A model generated the notes under the pieces. It did not search any database and was not told the DNA's origin. It saw only the letters and a program-made list of their open reading frames with translations. Positions 16,866-25,185 of a stretch of DNA of 64,000 nt are shown piece after piece; position 1 is the stretch's first letter, and each line of letters starts with the position of its first letter. Location: positions 14,010-78,009 of the forward strand of contig JBGSIA010000228.1 in NCBI GenBank assembly GCA_041751935.1, written 5' to 3'. The stretch is from JBBSJZ01 sp041751935. Its GTDB lineage: Bacteria > Planctomycetota > Planctomycetia > Pirellulales > Pirellulaceae. The translations under genes were made by a program, and so were the position numbers.

Positions 16866-17715
16866 CGCCAGGCTCGCTTGTTACTGGTACGAAGTACTGG
16901 GACTTGACCAGATCATGCACTTCGGCTGATTGGCAGAATTGAATGAACTTGCTAGCCAATTCGGAGGGCGAATCGACAGTGACCAAGTTCAGCGGTCGGC
17001 TCATCGGAAATACGCCACTGGCCACGTTCGCTGTATTGGCTGCCACGCCATCAAGCGGCAGTAAGCGGATCGGCACACCCGATTCGATATCCGCTTCGGC
17101 GGTGCCAATCGAAACATAACCGATGGTCCCCTCGGTCCCGGCGACGGTTTTGACGGCATGCTCGTTTTCGCCAACGATCACGTCGCTTTTCACACTTGGA
17201 TTGTCGATTCCAAAATGTTTCAGGAAAACTTCAAGCGTTGCGCGTCCTTCCGCCTTGTGAACGACAGAGATTTCTTTGTCTTCCCCGCCGACGTCTTTCC
17301 AGTTGTTGATCTCGTCGGTGTAGATCGCAATGACTTGTTCCTGCGACAGTTCTTTGATCGAGTTGGACGCATGAACAATCAGCCCCACACCATCGGCAGC
17401 GATCTGATGGGCGGTGAGGTCAGCCTCATCGGATGCGAGAGGTCGGCTGGCCATGCCGATGTCCGCCACACCGAGCCGCACATCCGTGATCCCCTTTCCA
17501 CTACCACCGGTCTGAACATCGATCCGAACACTCGGGTGCTGCTGCTCAAAACGTTTAGCGATTTCAGTAGCAAGCGGTGCAACCGTGCTCGAACCAGTGA
17601 GCGTTAGTTGTCCCGAGAGTTCGTTGGGATTGTTTTTTGTCGATGAAGCTGAGCTACAACCCGCGAGCGTCCAGCACAATAGTAAAAGGCGGAATGATGC
17701 AAAGTTGCTGTTCAT
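16855..17715 (-). CDS. pstS: Phosphate-binding lipoprotein PstS
   Basis: The start at 17715 gives a lipoprotein signal (MNSNFASFRLLLLCWTLAGC, lipobox LAGC); a start at 17751 would add 12 residues before it. The 286-residue solute-binding fold has LTGSSTVAPLATEIAKRFEQ (phosphate-binding TGSST), GGSGKGITDVRLG, DIGMASRPLASDEAD and the GTEGTIGYVSIGTAEAD block. It captures phosphate outside the inner membrane for PstCA. It is the first gene of the operon. I could not make out a convincing Pho box in the upstream 300 bases. Confidence 0.92.
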   Translation of the reverse strand: MNSNFASFRLLLLCWTLAGCSSASSTKNNPNELSGQLTLTGSSTVAPLATEIAKRFEQQHPSVRIDVQTGGSGKGITDVRLGVADIGMASRPLASDEADLTAHQIAADGVGLIVHASNSIKELSQEQVIAIYTDEINNWKDVGGEDKEISVVHKAEGRATLEVFLKHFGIDNPSVKSDVIVGENEHAVKTVAGTEGTIGYVSIGTAEADIESGVPIRLLPLDGVAANTANVASGVFPMSRPLNLVTVDSPSELASKFIQFCQSAEVHDLVKSQYFVPVTSEPGVAK

Positions 17716-18050
17716 CGGATAGAAGCCTGTGCGATCAATTTCAATAGGCATGGAGAGTCAATTTAATTCGTCTTCGTCTCAGCCGGGTACTGCTCACGTG
17801 ACACGTGTTCTTTCCGTTGAGGCCAGTCCTCCACATTCGTATAAAAGCTAGAGGCCATATCGACAACAAGCACCAACCAGATTCGCCGGGCGTTGAAGGC
17901 AATGAATTGTCGTTGGTAAGTAATCATTCATCGCCGTCAAAGGTGATACGTTCGGAGCGTGATTTCGAGTCCTTGGATTCGCTGTTGAGGTCTGAGGAAA
18001 CTTTCCTTGTCCAGAGCCGCGTTCGAATGGTCAGGAACGCCACGTTCGGC
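17716..18050. other. Intergenic region upstream of pstS
   Basis: 335 bases between pstS and a DUF1559 gene on the same strand; pstS promoter elements must lie here. CACGTGACACGTG (around 17796-17808) is a small palindromic block. No clear tandem CTGTCAT-type Pho box was found by eye. Confidence 0.35.
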
Positions 18051-19304
18051 CTACAACGCTTGCTCAATAACTTCACTGGCTCCGCGAGTTCCGAGGCGTC
18101 CCCATAATCCATAAGGGCTGGGTGAGCCTGGGGCTGAGATGCCGGGCCCCATGAAGATGACCGGCAAGACATTGCTATTCCCAGCATCGATTGAATCTGT
18201 AATGAACTTGATCGCTCCGTCGCCCATCAGTACATGACAGCCGCCTTGGTGACGGCTGCTCGCCGATAACACACCCGAGCTGTGTCGCTCATTGGTGGTC
18301 GGTGTGAAGCCAGCGCCAGGTGCTTGCATCGGGTTGGGCGGCAAGGCTTGTCCGACGCACACAGTCGAATTGGGTGGCAGGATTGTGAACATGCCCGAGT
18401 AGGCGGGATTGCCATCGGCCCAGCGGTAACCACGGGCGTGTGCAGCAGCAACTTGGGAAGTCAGCGTATTGACGCCCGCTGCCCAAAACTGTGGTCGAGC
18501 GGGGTCCGCTCCCGCGTTCATACAGGCTGAAGGAATCTCGCTGCCGGGAGCGGCCGGCAGCACCGCCGGGTCCGTGCGCACATCTCGATCACCTAAGTCG
18601 GTGGCGATTTCACTAGCCATCACTGTGTTTGCCAAGCCATCCAAAATATCACGGAACCCGGTCGAAGTCCGCGGCGCGAACGCACCACGATTGGCTGCTC
18701 GCGCATATTGTGACTCCGCGTTCGGCCTACTGAGGTTTGGTGCGGTCGGTCCGGCTGAGCCGCGGAAGGGGCTATCGCCCAGACAGGCCGCATAGTTGGT
18801 GCGACCAAAGGCAGGCAGCCCCACTCCTGGATCGCTTGGACAGCGGAAGGTTGGCACTTCAATTGACCAAGGTGTATAGAAAAGTGCGTTACCGGGCTGC
18901 AGATTGTTGGAGTCTGGAGTGGGACCCATGGCCGCGTAATCAATGCCGCCTCCGTTGACGTCCAGCGGATTGGAAATTTGTTCCCAAAGCGACTGGCCCT
19001 CCACAAACGGAGTCAAAGCCACTAAGTAGCTCAGCTCCTCATGATTCGCGACAGCGGAGGAAAGGGCCCAATCGGCGACCGCGCCGCTGGTGCCGCCTTT
19101 TTGCCGAGGCAGTTGATTGTAGGCGCTATGATAATTGTGGATTCCTAAGCCGATCTGCTTGAAATTGTTGCTGCAACTCATGCGACGGGCAGCTTCGCGA
19201 GCGGCCTGGACGGCGGGCAATAGCAGTCCAACGAGAACGCCGATAATGGCAATGACGACCAGCAATTCAACAAGCGTGAAAGCTGCGCGACGTGTCTGTT
19301 TCAT
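18051..19304 (-). CDS. DUF1559 domain protein with prepilin-like N-terminus (copy 2)
   Basis: The ATG at 19304 (MKQTRRAAFTLVELL) places the prepilin motif at residues 9-28, as in the other copies; the frame opens 40 residues earlier without support. The 417-residue body shows FKQIGLGIHNYHSAYNQLP, FRCPSDPGVGLPAFGRTNYA, FRDILDGLANTVMASEIA and SRHQGGCHVLMGDGAIKF, with the C-terminal GLWGRLGTRGASEVIEQAL. Loops are longer than in copy 1, notably Ala/Pro-rich segments around VRTDPAVLPAAPGSE. Predicted to be a surface or pseudopilin-exported protein of unknown role. Confidence 0.92.
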   Translation of the reverse strand: MKQTRRAAFTLVELLVVIAIIGVLVGLLLPAVQAAREAARRMSCSNNFKQIGLGIHNYHSAYNQLPRQKGGTSGAVADWALSSAVANHEELSYLVALTPFVEGQSLWEQISNPLDVNGGGIDYAAMGPTPDSNNLQPGNALFYTPWSIEVPTFRCPSDPGVGLPAFGRTNYAACLGDSPFRGSAGPTAPNLSRPNAESQYARAANRGAFAPRTSTGFRDILDGLANTVMASEIATDLGDRDVRTDPAVLPAAPGSEIPSACMNAGADPARPQFWAAGVNTLTSQVAAAHARGYRWADGNPAYSGMFTILPPNSTVCVGQALPPNPMQAPGAGFTPTTNERHSSGVLSASSRHQGGCHVLMGDGAIKFITDSIDAGNSNVLPVIFMGPGISAPGSPSPYGLWGRLGTRGASEVIEQAL

Positions 19305-19621
19305 CAAAGTCTCCGAATCAAGCGGGCGGGACTCAAGGAAGGAAGTGTGCGGAGCATGGTAGGCGGGGAATGAAGAAAATGGTGGTTGATTCGCACGCCA
19401 CTGACGACGGAACCAAATCTGCATTGCACTCCATGGACGCGATTATACAACGATCCAATGTTACGACAAGCGTTAGAGTGTCGCGCCGAGGATATCACGG
19501 TTGTTTAGTCATTGCCTGAGATAGTCGTGATTCGACGTTCAACTTCCGGTCGCGGAATGAGAGCTACGTCGGTAAACTGTGAAGACCGGTTCCGAGATCT
19601 TTCAGCAGAGGGAATGCCACC
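19305..19621. other. Intergenic region between DUF1559 copy 2 and the ArsR regulator
   Basis: 317 bases between divergent genes. It should contain both promoters, and possibly the operator bound by the ArsR-type protein. The block around 19450-19500 (ACAACGATCCAATGTTACGA) is AT-richer. No perfect palindrome longer than 6 bp was found by eye. Confidence 0.35.
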
Positions 19622-19966
19622 GTGGCGAACACGACCGATGGTGACCAAAAACAGGACGATCTGTGCGCCGCTTACTTGAAAGCGGTGGCAGAGCCGCTGC
19701 GCTTGAAGGTCATCCGTGCCTTGCAAGCCGGGCCGCTCAGCGTTTCGGACATTTCGGAGCTATTAGAACACGAAGTTGGTACCGTTTCTCACCACCTCCG
19801 AGTGCTTTATCACGCCGGAATCGTAACGACGCGGAGAGATGGCAAGTTCATCTATTATTCGCTCAATCCGCAGGTTTTCCATCCAAAAAGAAAGAAGGGT
19901 GACTCAACACTCGATTTTGGCTGCTGCCGTTTGGATGTTGGCGAGGAAGGAGTCGGCCAACCATGA
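19622..19966 (+). CDS. ArsR-family winged-helix transcriptional regulator
   Basis: A 114-residue protein starting at GTG. The winged helix-turn-helix spans about residues 15-90: LKAVAEPLRLKVIRALQAGP, LSVSDISELLEHEVGTVSHH (recognition helix) and LRVLYHAGIVTTRRDGKFIY (wing). The C-terminus (NPQVFHPKRKKGDSTLDFGC) has a Cys pair, GCCRLDV, shared by a planctomycete ArsR subgroup. The classic CVC metal site of ArsR/SmtB is absent from the recognition helix, so the signal is unknown. The neighbouring gene downstream is decayed, so no target can be named. Confidence 0.85.
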   Translation: MANTTDGDQKQDDLCAAYLKAVAEPLRLKVIRALQAGPLSVSDISELLEHEVGTVSHHLRVLYHAGIVTTRRDGKFIYYSLNPQVFHPKRKKGDSTLDFGCCRLDVGEEGVGQP

Positions 19967-20159
19967 CGTCCGTGTCAAGAAAAGCGTCGTTGCTATGTTG
20001 AACTCAGAAATTACTGAACCGTGTGCAAGAGATTTGCACTTCAACCGAAGAGCCGCATTATATGGCATTACACCAGCGACCCGCTGCCAACTTCGCTCCG
20101 GATGCCGTGGTGCTCACCAGTCGTAGAGCGATTGTCCTGAAATTCAATAAGTCATATTT

Positions 20160-20354
20160 ATGCCGCCCGATTTGTCTCGTCGTTTGGTTGCTTTTCGTCG
20201 GAGTAATCCAGCTTGGCTGCTTCTCGCGTCGACGAACGGTCCTTTGACGCTGACGGCTCTCAAAAAACTGATTGACGCTCATCCGGCGGGGATCGATTTT
20301 GAGGAAGCTGTTGAGCAACCGCAACATTCGAGTCATGATCGACGGCGTGCTTGA
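20160..20354 (+). pseudogene. Fragment resembling the N-terminus of DUF3375 (Wadjet JetA-like)
   Basis: The 64-residue reading frame contains VAFRRSNPAWLLLASTNGPL followed by TLTALKKLIDAHPAGIDFEE. This pattern (NPAW-LL-A---PL-L--LK--ID---GI-FE-A) resembles the start of DUF3375 proteins, the JetA/MukF-like subunit of Wadjet plasmid-defence systems. Full-length DUF3375 proteins are near 480 residues, and here the frame stops after 64. No JetB, JetC or JetD homologue is nearby. I regard it as a decayed remnant; the family match is from memory of the motif and needs a profile search. Confidence 0.4.
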
Positions 20355-20451
20355 AGGTCGTCGCGATAATCCAAAACACTGCTGGACTTGATGACACCGA
20401 AAGCAAAAAAGAAATCGCTGCTATCCAAGCTGTTTAGAGTGGGGAAATGAA

Positions 20452-20814
20452 ATGCTGCGGTTTTCTTCGGCGTGCTTTCCAGTGGATGTCAGCCAGACGA
20501 TCAAAGGCGAATTGTCCGATCAACCTTTCGACAACCCTGACGGAGTCCGCCGACTTCGCGGTTGGCTTGAGGATCGCAACCCAGAACATTTCAGCTACGC
20601 ACACAGCGCCACGGCCTCGCTGCCAATTCTGAAAACCGATGGGCGTGATGACCTGTTGGCAGTTGCAATGGACCACGTCGTCGCTTGCGTTCGAATGGAA
20701 GCTGCCTGGGCGGCAGCGAAACTTGGACGCCCTCCCGGTGTGAGGCTACTGGCCCGGTATTGACTCGACGTTTGCCATAGCGATACGGCTTGCCGTGACT
20801 TGAAAGAGTTGGAA
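20452..20814 (+). pseudogene. HEAT-repeat protein fragment with an in-frame TGA
   Basis: The frame from ATG 20452 reads through RLRGWLEDRNPEHFSYAHS, then the HEAT-type helices DDLLAVAMDHVVACVRMEAA and WAAAKLGRPPGVRLLARY, and stops at TGA 20761-20763. The same frame continues with LDVCHSDTACRDLKELE. This fits the family's next helix, so the TGA probably replaced a Cys codon (TGC or TGT). After about 20814 the sequence changes to recombinase-like. Both the nonsense codon and the abrupt 3' junction mark it as broken. Confidence 0.55.
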
Positions 20815-21546
20815 CCCCATGAAGAAGTTTTTCGTCAACAAATCGAGTCGTCGCTAGCAATGCTTAAGAGCCAACGGATCGAGATTGCCAAGAAGTTGGC
20901 AGTCGAATCGGGCCCCCTGCTGGCTGACGTCTTTCGATCCGAATATCAAGTCAAGGGTCGACAGGCTGACGCGATACAAGCGCAGCTCGCAAGCGTGGAC
21001 GCCAACCGGAAGCAGCGTGAGTCTGATCCTAAGGAACAAGCTAGTCAGGCACTGGAACTACTTGACCAGTTGGAACGACTGATGTCAGTTCCCGAGGCTC
21101 ATCCCCGGATCAACGCTCTTTTAGAGAAACTTGGTATCTGGATCGGACTCGAGTTCAAAGAGGTGGCATGGGGCAAGCGTGCCATCCGAAAAATCTGTTA
21201 TGGAATTATCAGTGTAGGCGGTTACGGGCTGCCCGTGCCGCTTTTCGGTCGTGCCAACTGCGACCCAAACCGACCAGAGGGTGACTGCGGATGTTCCGCA
21301 GGCCCGAAGGAAGCCGCCGACAGCACCGCACAAACACCGAGTGACGGTAGCGGTAAATCTGTCGGATTAACGGCAAAAGACGACGAAAAAGGAATCTCGT
21401 ACACTCAGGTGAGTCGGGGCGACAGGATTCGAACCTGCGACCTACTGGTCCCAAACCAGTCGCGCTACCAGGCTGCGCTACGCCCCGATTGGTGTGTTTT
21501 GCTGAGAAAATTTCACCGTGATGAGCTAACAGAGTGCCTACAGTAG
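20815..21546 (+). pseudogene. Serine-recombinase C-terminal remnant running into tRNA-Pro
   Basis: Same frame as the HEAT fragment. It carries a coiled-coil (IESSLAMLKSQRIEIAKKLA through QALELLDQLERLM), then INALLEKLGIWIGLEFKEVA, KRAIRKICYGIISVGGYGLP and VPLFGRANCDPN. This resembles the C-terminus of planctomycete large serine recombinases; the catalytic N-terminal domain is absent. After about 21411 the frame only translates the antisense of the tRNA gene (GDRIRTCDLLVPNQ) and stops at 21546. Position against the 3' end of a tRNA suits an integrase beside its attachment site. The family call is moderately sure. Confidence 0.5.
21414..21487 (-). tRNA. tRNA-Pro (anticodon UGG)
   Basis: Read on the minus strand, the 74 bases fold into a full cloverleaf: acceptor CGGGGCG/CGCCCCG with discriminator A, D-arm GCGC-AGCCTGGTA-GCGC, anticodon arm ACTGG-TTTGGGA-CCAGT with anticodon TGG, and T-arm GCAGG-TTCGAAT-CCTGT. 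CCA is not encoded. The recombinase remnant abuts its 3' end, as expected if the 3' half was an integration site. Confidence 0.96.
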
Positions 21547-21625
21547 CTGATGTTTGTTATCGGCGAAAGGTTCGTTCTCTTGCTTTCTTGTTGGATTGTT
21601 GCCGAGTTGATCGGTCAGGGAATGG

Positions 21626-22669
21626 TTAGGCGGGTTGATCACGGCTGGCACAGTGCAAAGCGCCCAAGCCGCCGATTAGTTCGCGACAGTCAATTCCGGT
21701 AATTTCGGCTCCGGTTCGCAATTCTCGCAGTAACGCCAAGGCGTGGTCGTCTTGCTGGGACGCGCCGAAGGTGGGGACGAGTACTCGGTTCGGACCGAGC
21801 ATCAGAAAATTGCAGTAACTTTCAGGCATCCGCTGGCCGGCGATCACTCGTCGAGGCGGAATGGGCAAGCGATGCACCTCGACTTTCGGTTTCGTGGCTC
21901 GTCCCCACAGTTTTAATTGACGATAGTTGTCTTCGAGTGGTTCGTGGTTTGGGTCGTCTGGGTCATCACAGACAGCAACCACCAGATTGCTGGGGTCAAT
22001 AAATCGAGCTAGTTGATCAACGTGACCATCGGTGTCGTCTCCTTCCAGTCCGCCGCCATCGAGCCAAACGATTTCCGTCACGCCCAGTCGTTCATGCAGT
22101 CGTTCGGCAATCGCGTCCGCCGTCATACCGGGGTTGCGAGTGTCAGTGACAAGGCAGTCGGGAGTGGTGATTAATCGGCCCAGGCCATCCGTTTCCAAGG
22201 CCCCACCTTCCAGGCACAGAGAATCGCTAACGTGGTCCAGGCCTGTCCACTCGCAAATACGTACGGCGGCGGCGTCATCGTCGGTCCAAGGAGGATACTT
22301 GCCTCCCCATGCATTGTACCGCCAATCGACACCGTGAATTTTTTTCGTGCAAGTATCTTGGACGAACGTGGGGCCAAAGTCACGAATCCAACTGTCGTTC
22401 GTAGGAATTTCGATGGTCGTGATGTTTGGATTGAGGCCGATCAGTTTTTCGGCCCTGAGCCCATCGTCGTGCGATGCCAGCATTCGAACCGGTAGCGATT
22501 CGGCAATGATTCGAGCCCAGCCGGCATAAGCGACGGGAATCTTAGCAAAGCTATGGGGCCAAGTTTGTCGATTGTGCGGCCAAGCTAGCCATATTGCTTG
22601 CTGCGGCTCCCATTCTGCGGGAACTCGGAGGAGCGACTTGCCCAATGATGACGGATTGATTTCGACCAT
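21626..22669 (-). CDS. aguA: Agmatine deiminase
   Basis: A 347-residue guanidino-group-modifying enzyme of normal AguA length. Motifs in order: WEPQQAIWLAWPHNRQTWPH, DSWIRDFGPTF (substrate-binding Asp), LCLEGGALETDG, WLDGGGLEGDDTDGHVDQLA (catalytic His and Asp) and the C-terminal GALHCASRDQP with the nucleophilic Cys. It hydrolyses agmatine to N-carbamoylputrescine and ammonia in polyamine synthesis. The usual partner, an AguB amidohydrolase, is not in the window. It is the last gene of a minus-strand run with the alpha/beta hydrolase and the small basic protein. Confidence 0.93.
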   Translation of the reverse strand: MVEINPSSLGKSLLRVPAEWEPQQAIWLAWPHNRQTWPHSFAKIPVAYAGWARIIAESLPVRMLASHDDGLRAEKLIGLNPNITTIEIPTNDSWIRDFGPTFVQDTCTKKIHGVDWRYNAWGGKYPPWTDDDAAAVRICEWTGLDHVSDSLCLEGGALETDGLGRLITTPDCLVTDTRNPGMTADAIAERLHERLGVTEIVWLDGGGLEGDDTDGHVDQLARFIDPSNLVVAVCDDPDDPNHEPLEDNYRQLKLWGRATKPKVEVHRLPIPPRRVIAGQRMPESYCNFLMLGPNRVLVPTFGASQQDDHALALLRELRTGAEITGIDCRELIGGLGALHCASRDQPA

Positions 22670-22675
22670 CGATTG

Positions 22676-23506
22676 CTAGCGATGCTGGGCAAACAACCAC
22701 GAGAATACGTCGTCGCGAATATAGGACTGAGTCCAACTGTCATGGCCGACTTCCGGATATTCGGTGTAACGAATTTCAGGAGCGTGACCCACCATCGCGA
22801 TAGCCGAGACAACTTCGCGGCTGCGGGCGACTGGTACTGCCGAATCAGCTTGTCCATGAAACGCCCAGATGGCGACCCCTTGATAACGATTGGCCCACGT
22901 TGGATCACCGCCCCCGCAAACCGGAATCGCTGCGGCAAATTTCTCTGGCCATTTTGCAGCAGCATACCAACTGCCATAACCACCCATGGAAAGACCGGTC
23001 ACATAGATGCGAGCCGCATCGACTGGTTCTTGCTCGATTAGCGAATCGACGATTTGAAGCACTTTGTCCAATACCGGTGAGGTGGCGGATTCAAAACTGC
23101 CAGAGCCTTTTTTTAGGCTCCAATCGACCTCCACCCATTTTCCATCGGTGGGGCATTGGGGAGCAAGTACATAGCAAGGGAAGTTTGCTTGGCGATCCGA
23201 GCGTGCGAACTCAGCGACACTGTGTTTCAGTTGTGCCTGGTTGTTGTCACCTCGTTCACCCGCTCCATGAAGGAAAACGACAAGCGGGTAACGCTTGGAG
23301 GGCTCGACCACCGCAGGGCGAAGCAGCCGGTAGGGGAGCGGGGACTCGGCGGATTCAAAGCGAGCACGCCTTGCTTCCACAGATTCTTTCTCCACAGCTT
23401 CATCGGTGCCCTGAGATAAACCCTGCGCGGTGAGCGGTGCAGGGGGCAATGCCATTGATAGCAAAGTCATGGTTAGCAACACGCGGGCCGAGCTTTGAGA
23501 GATCAT
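22676..23506 (-). CDS. Secreted alpha/beta hydrolase (PHB-depolymerase/esterase type)
   Basis: A 276-residue protein with a signal peptide (residues 5-27, ARVLLTMTLLSMALPPAPLT). The alpha/beta-hydrolase fold has the oxyanion region YPLVVFLHGAGERGDN, the nucleophile elbow TGLSMGGYGSW, an Asp near AFHGQADSAVPV and the catalytic His in EVGHDSW. This matches the prolyl-oligopeptidase-like esterases annotated as phospholipase/carboxylesterase or PHB depolymerase; the exact substrate is unknown. Its start overlaps the stop of the upstream small gene by 4 bases (ATGA), and agmatine deiminase follows 6 bases downstream. Confidence 0.85.
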   Translation of the reverse strand: MISQSSARVLLTMTLLSMALPPAPLTAQGLSQGTDEAVEKESVEARRARFESAESPLPYRLLRPAVVEPSKRYPLVVFLHGAGERGDNNQAQLKHSVAEFARSDRQANFPCYVLAPQCPTDGKWVEVDWSLKKGSGSFESATSPVLDKVLQIVDSLIEQEPVDAARIYVTGLSMGGYGSWYAAAKWPEKFAAAIPVCGGGDPTWANRYQGVAIWAFHGQADSAVPVARSREVVSAIAMVGHAPEIRYTEYPEVGHDSWTQSYIRDDVFSWLFAQHR

Positions 23507-23790
23507 TCGAGTTTGACTTCTTCTTTGACTTTTTGGACAAAGTGCGGGGATTTACCGCCCTTACTGAGTTCTTCGGCGCGTTTATCGGCCTCAGGTTTTT
23601 GGTCAAACTCAAACACGGCAACGCGTTTGAGGTTTTGGCTGAAGACCCCCCAATACAGCTTCATCCGCATATCGGCAGCGGATTTTTTTGTCTTTCGCTT
23701 GGTGGCAGCCTTCTTTTTTGGCTTTTCCAGTTTTTGGGCGGCTTCGATCTCCGCGGCTTTTGCCTTACGACTGACGACCTTCCGGGCCAT
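23503..23790 (-). CDS. Small Lys/Ala-rich basic protein
   Basis: A 95-residue protein. The N-terminal half is a lysine/alanine-rich tail (MARKVVSRKAKAAEIEAAQK, KKKAATKRKTKK), suggestive of nucleic-acid binding. The C-terminal half has a compact block (MRMKLYWGVFSQNLKRVAVF, EFDQKPEADKRAEELS, PHFVQKVKEE) that looks like a small beta-alpha domain. I have the impression it is conserved in planctomycetes. It is the first gene of the operon with the esterase and agmatine deiminase. Function is unknown. Confidence 0.65.
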   Translation of the reverse strand: MARKVVSRKAKAAEIEAAQKLEKPKKKAATKRKTKKSAADMRMKLYWGVFSQNLKRVAVFEFDQKPEADKRAEELSKGGKSPHFVQKVKEEVKLE

Positions 23791-24147
23791 AGAACGCTAT
23801 TGGGGGTTAAAAGTAGTTGGGGTGTGTAAAACCTGGGCCATACAACGTGAACTCGTCGAGAGCGAAAAAATACCACGTCGGGCCACGTTTTGCCACTGCG
23901 CTAACAAAAACTGGGATTCCGTCGCTGCAAACACGTTCAGCACGGGGAGTGTATTGGTGGGGCGTTCTCTGCCCCAATTCAGGACGAGCAGCGAAATCAA
24001 TGAAGAGAAGATGAAAAGGATCGCTATTCTCAGCGGGCATTCTCGCGTATGCTGGCTGATTGAGTATTCACGTTGCCGATCAGAAGGTGATCGGCGCGGC
24101 GTGAAAGTAAATGGACTGATCAGATTTCTGGAGCGAGAGTCACAACG
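23791..24147. other. Intergenic region before hpf
   Basis: 357 bases between divergent genes. Open frames exist on both strands, but none has a good start or composition; a minus-strand frame ending at 23807 is Phe/Tyr-rich and unsupported. The only clear structure is the hairpin at 24074-24094. Confidence 0.4.
24074..24094 (+). promoter_or_regulatory. Perfect 8-bp hairpin in the hpf leader
   Basis: GCCGATCA (24074-24081) and TGATCGGC (24087-24094) flank GAAGG, ending 53 bases before the hpf ATG. It could be an operator or a leader hairpin. The loop GAAGG resembles a ribosome-binding sequence, but no ORF of note follows it directly. Confidence 0.4.
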
Positions 24148-24492
24148 ATGCAGGTGAGTGTTTCGGCGCGTCATGGCAGCCTTCAAAACGGCGATCAGCA
24201 GTTGGTCGAAGAAAAAGTCGGCAAGCTGCGGCGCCTTTATGATCGAGTCAACGCGATCGAGGTCACAATTGACTTAGAGCATCTTGACAATCCCACCGTC
24301 GAAATTTGCGTTTCGGCTGAACATGCGGACGACAGCGTAGCCAAGGCGAATGCGACCACGGTGATTGCCGCACTTGACTTGGCAATCCCCAAGATTGAGC
24401 AGCAGTTACGTCGACTGAAAGAAAAAAAGACAGGCCATCGAGCCACTGGACACAAACATATCGATTCGCCGGTAATCGCGGACGAAGACTGA
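24148..24492 (+). CDS. hpf: Ribosome hibernation promoting factor (short HPF/YfiA type)
   Basis: A 114-residue protein with the beta-alpha-beta-beta-beta-alpha fold of HPF/RaiA: MQVSVSARHGSLQNGDQQLV, VEEKVGKLRRLYDRVNAIEV, then VEICVSAEHADDSVAKANAT and AALDLAIPKIEQQLRRLKEK with a basic tail. It binds the 30S decoding region and inactivates or pairs ribosomes under stress. It has no long-form dimerisation domain. Placement directly before a PTS IIA gene repeats the hpf-ptsN neighbourhood known from proteobacterial rpoN loci, though rpoN is absent here. Confidence 0.9.
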   Translation: MQVSVSARHGSLQNGDQQLVEEKVGKLRRLYDRVNAIEVTIDLEHLDNPTVEICVSAEHADDSVAKANATTVIAALDLAIPKIEQQLRRLKEKKTGHRATGHKHIDSPVIADED

Positions 24493-24690
24493 ATCCGAGG
24501 GCTGCCAAAGCACGCTCCAACTTCCTGAGCCCGGGTGGCAAGTGCATGGCTTTTGCGAGAGCGAAGCCTGATTTGCTTGCATTGGGGGGAGCGGCGAAGG
24601 AGCGGCGACCAGCAGGCAGAGGGTTCATCGGGACACCGACCACAATTCGACCGGCGAGTTACCTTTCCGTAATTAGGGAACCGCTTTGAA

Positions 24691-25170
24691 ATGAAGTTTG
24701 CTGATTTTATTTACACAGGTGCTATCCAGGCCGATTTGAAGGCAACATCCAAAGAAGACGTGATCCAAGAATTGGTGCAGTCGCTATTGGATGCTGGACA
24801 GATCGATTCTGAACAGCGTGAAGACATCGTTGCGGCGATTATGAAACGTGAAGAGCTGGGTAGCACTGGCATCGGGCGTGGCGTTGCCGTGCCGCATACT
24901 AAGCATCCGAGCGTTCAGAAACTCGTCGGCACCGTTGGTGTAAGCGAGTCGGGCGTTGATTTCGATTCACTTGATGGTGAACGGGTGCAGTTGTTTTTTT
25001 TGTTGATTAGCCCACCGGAGCGTCCAGGGGATCACTTACGAGCCCTGGAGAATATCTCACGTCAACTGCGTGACGAAACGTTTTGTCGCTTCCTTAAACA
25101 GAGCAAGACTACCGACGACGTGCATCAGTTGCTACAAGAAGCGGACGACAACCAATTTGTTTCCGGCTGA
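24691..25170 (+). CDS. PTS IIA component (fructose/PtsN-like)
   Basis: A 159-residue EIIA domain of the mannitol/fructose/nitrogen family. The phospho-acceptor is His in GRGVAVPHTKHPSV (around residue 70), within the conserved STGIGRGVAVPH block. MKREELGSTG and FLLISPPERPGDHLRALENI are also typical. No EIIB or EIIC domain follows, in this protein or its neighbours. I therefore infer a regulatory role as in PTS-Ntr, fed by the HPr and enzyme I next to it. It starts 198 bases after hpf and ends 15 bases before the HPr gene. Confidence 0.88.
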   Translation: MKFADFIYTGAIQADLKATSKEDVIQELVQSLLDAGQIDSEQREDIVAAIMKREELGSTGIGRGVAVPHTKHPSVQKLVGTVGVSESGVDFDSLDGERVQLFFLLISPPERPGDHLRALENISRQLRDETFCRFLKQSKTTDDVHQLLQEADDNQFVSG

Positions 25171-25185
25171 TTCAAAATCCGGCAC

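Noticed and set aside
17760..17960. A Pho box before pstS
   Set aside because: No two spaced CTGTCAT-like half-sites could be found by eye; the CACGTG palindrome alone is not evidence.
20391..20450. A 19-codon frame starting MTPKAKKKSLLSKLF between the two island fragments
   Set aside because: Too short and without support beyond an ATG; it may be part of the decayed sequence.
21411..21546. The GDRIRTCDLLVPNQ-type peptide as a protein domain
   Set aside because: It is the antisense translation of the tRNA-Pro gene, a known annotation artefact, and not a real domain.
23807..24040. A 77-residue minus-strand frame ending beside the small basic protein
   Set aside because: No clear start signal, unusual Phe/Tyr/Pro composition and overlapping alternative frames; I see no family features.
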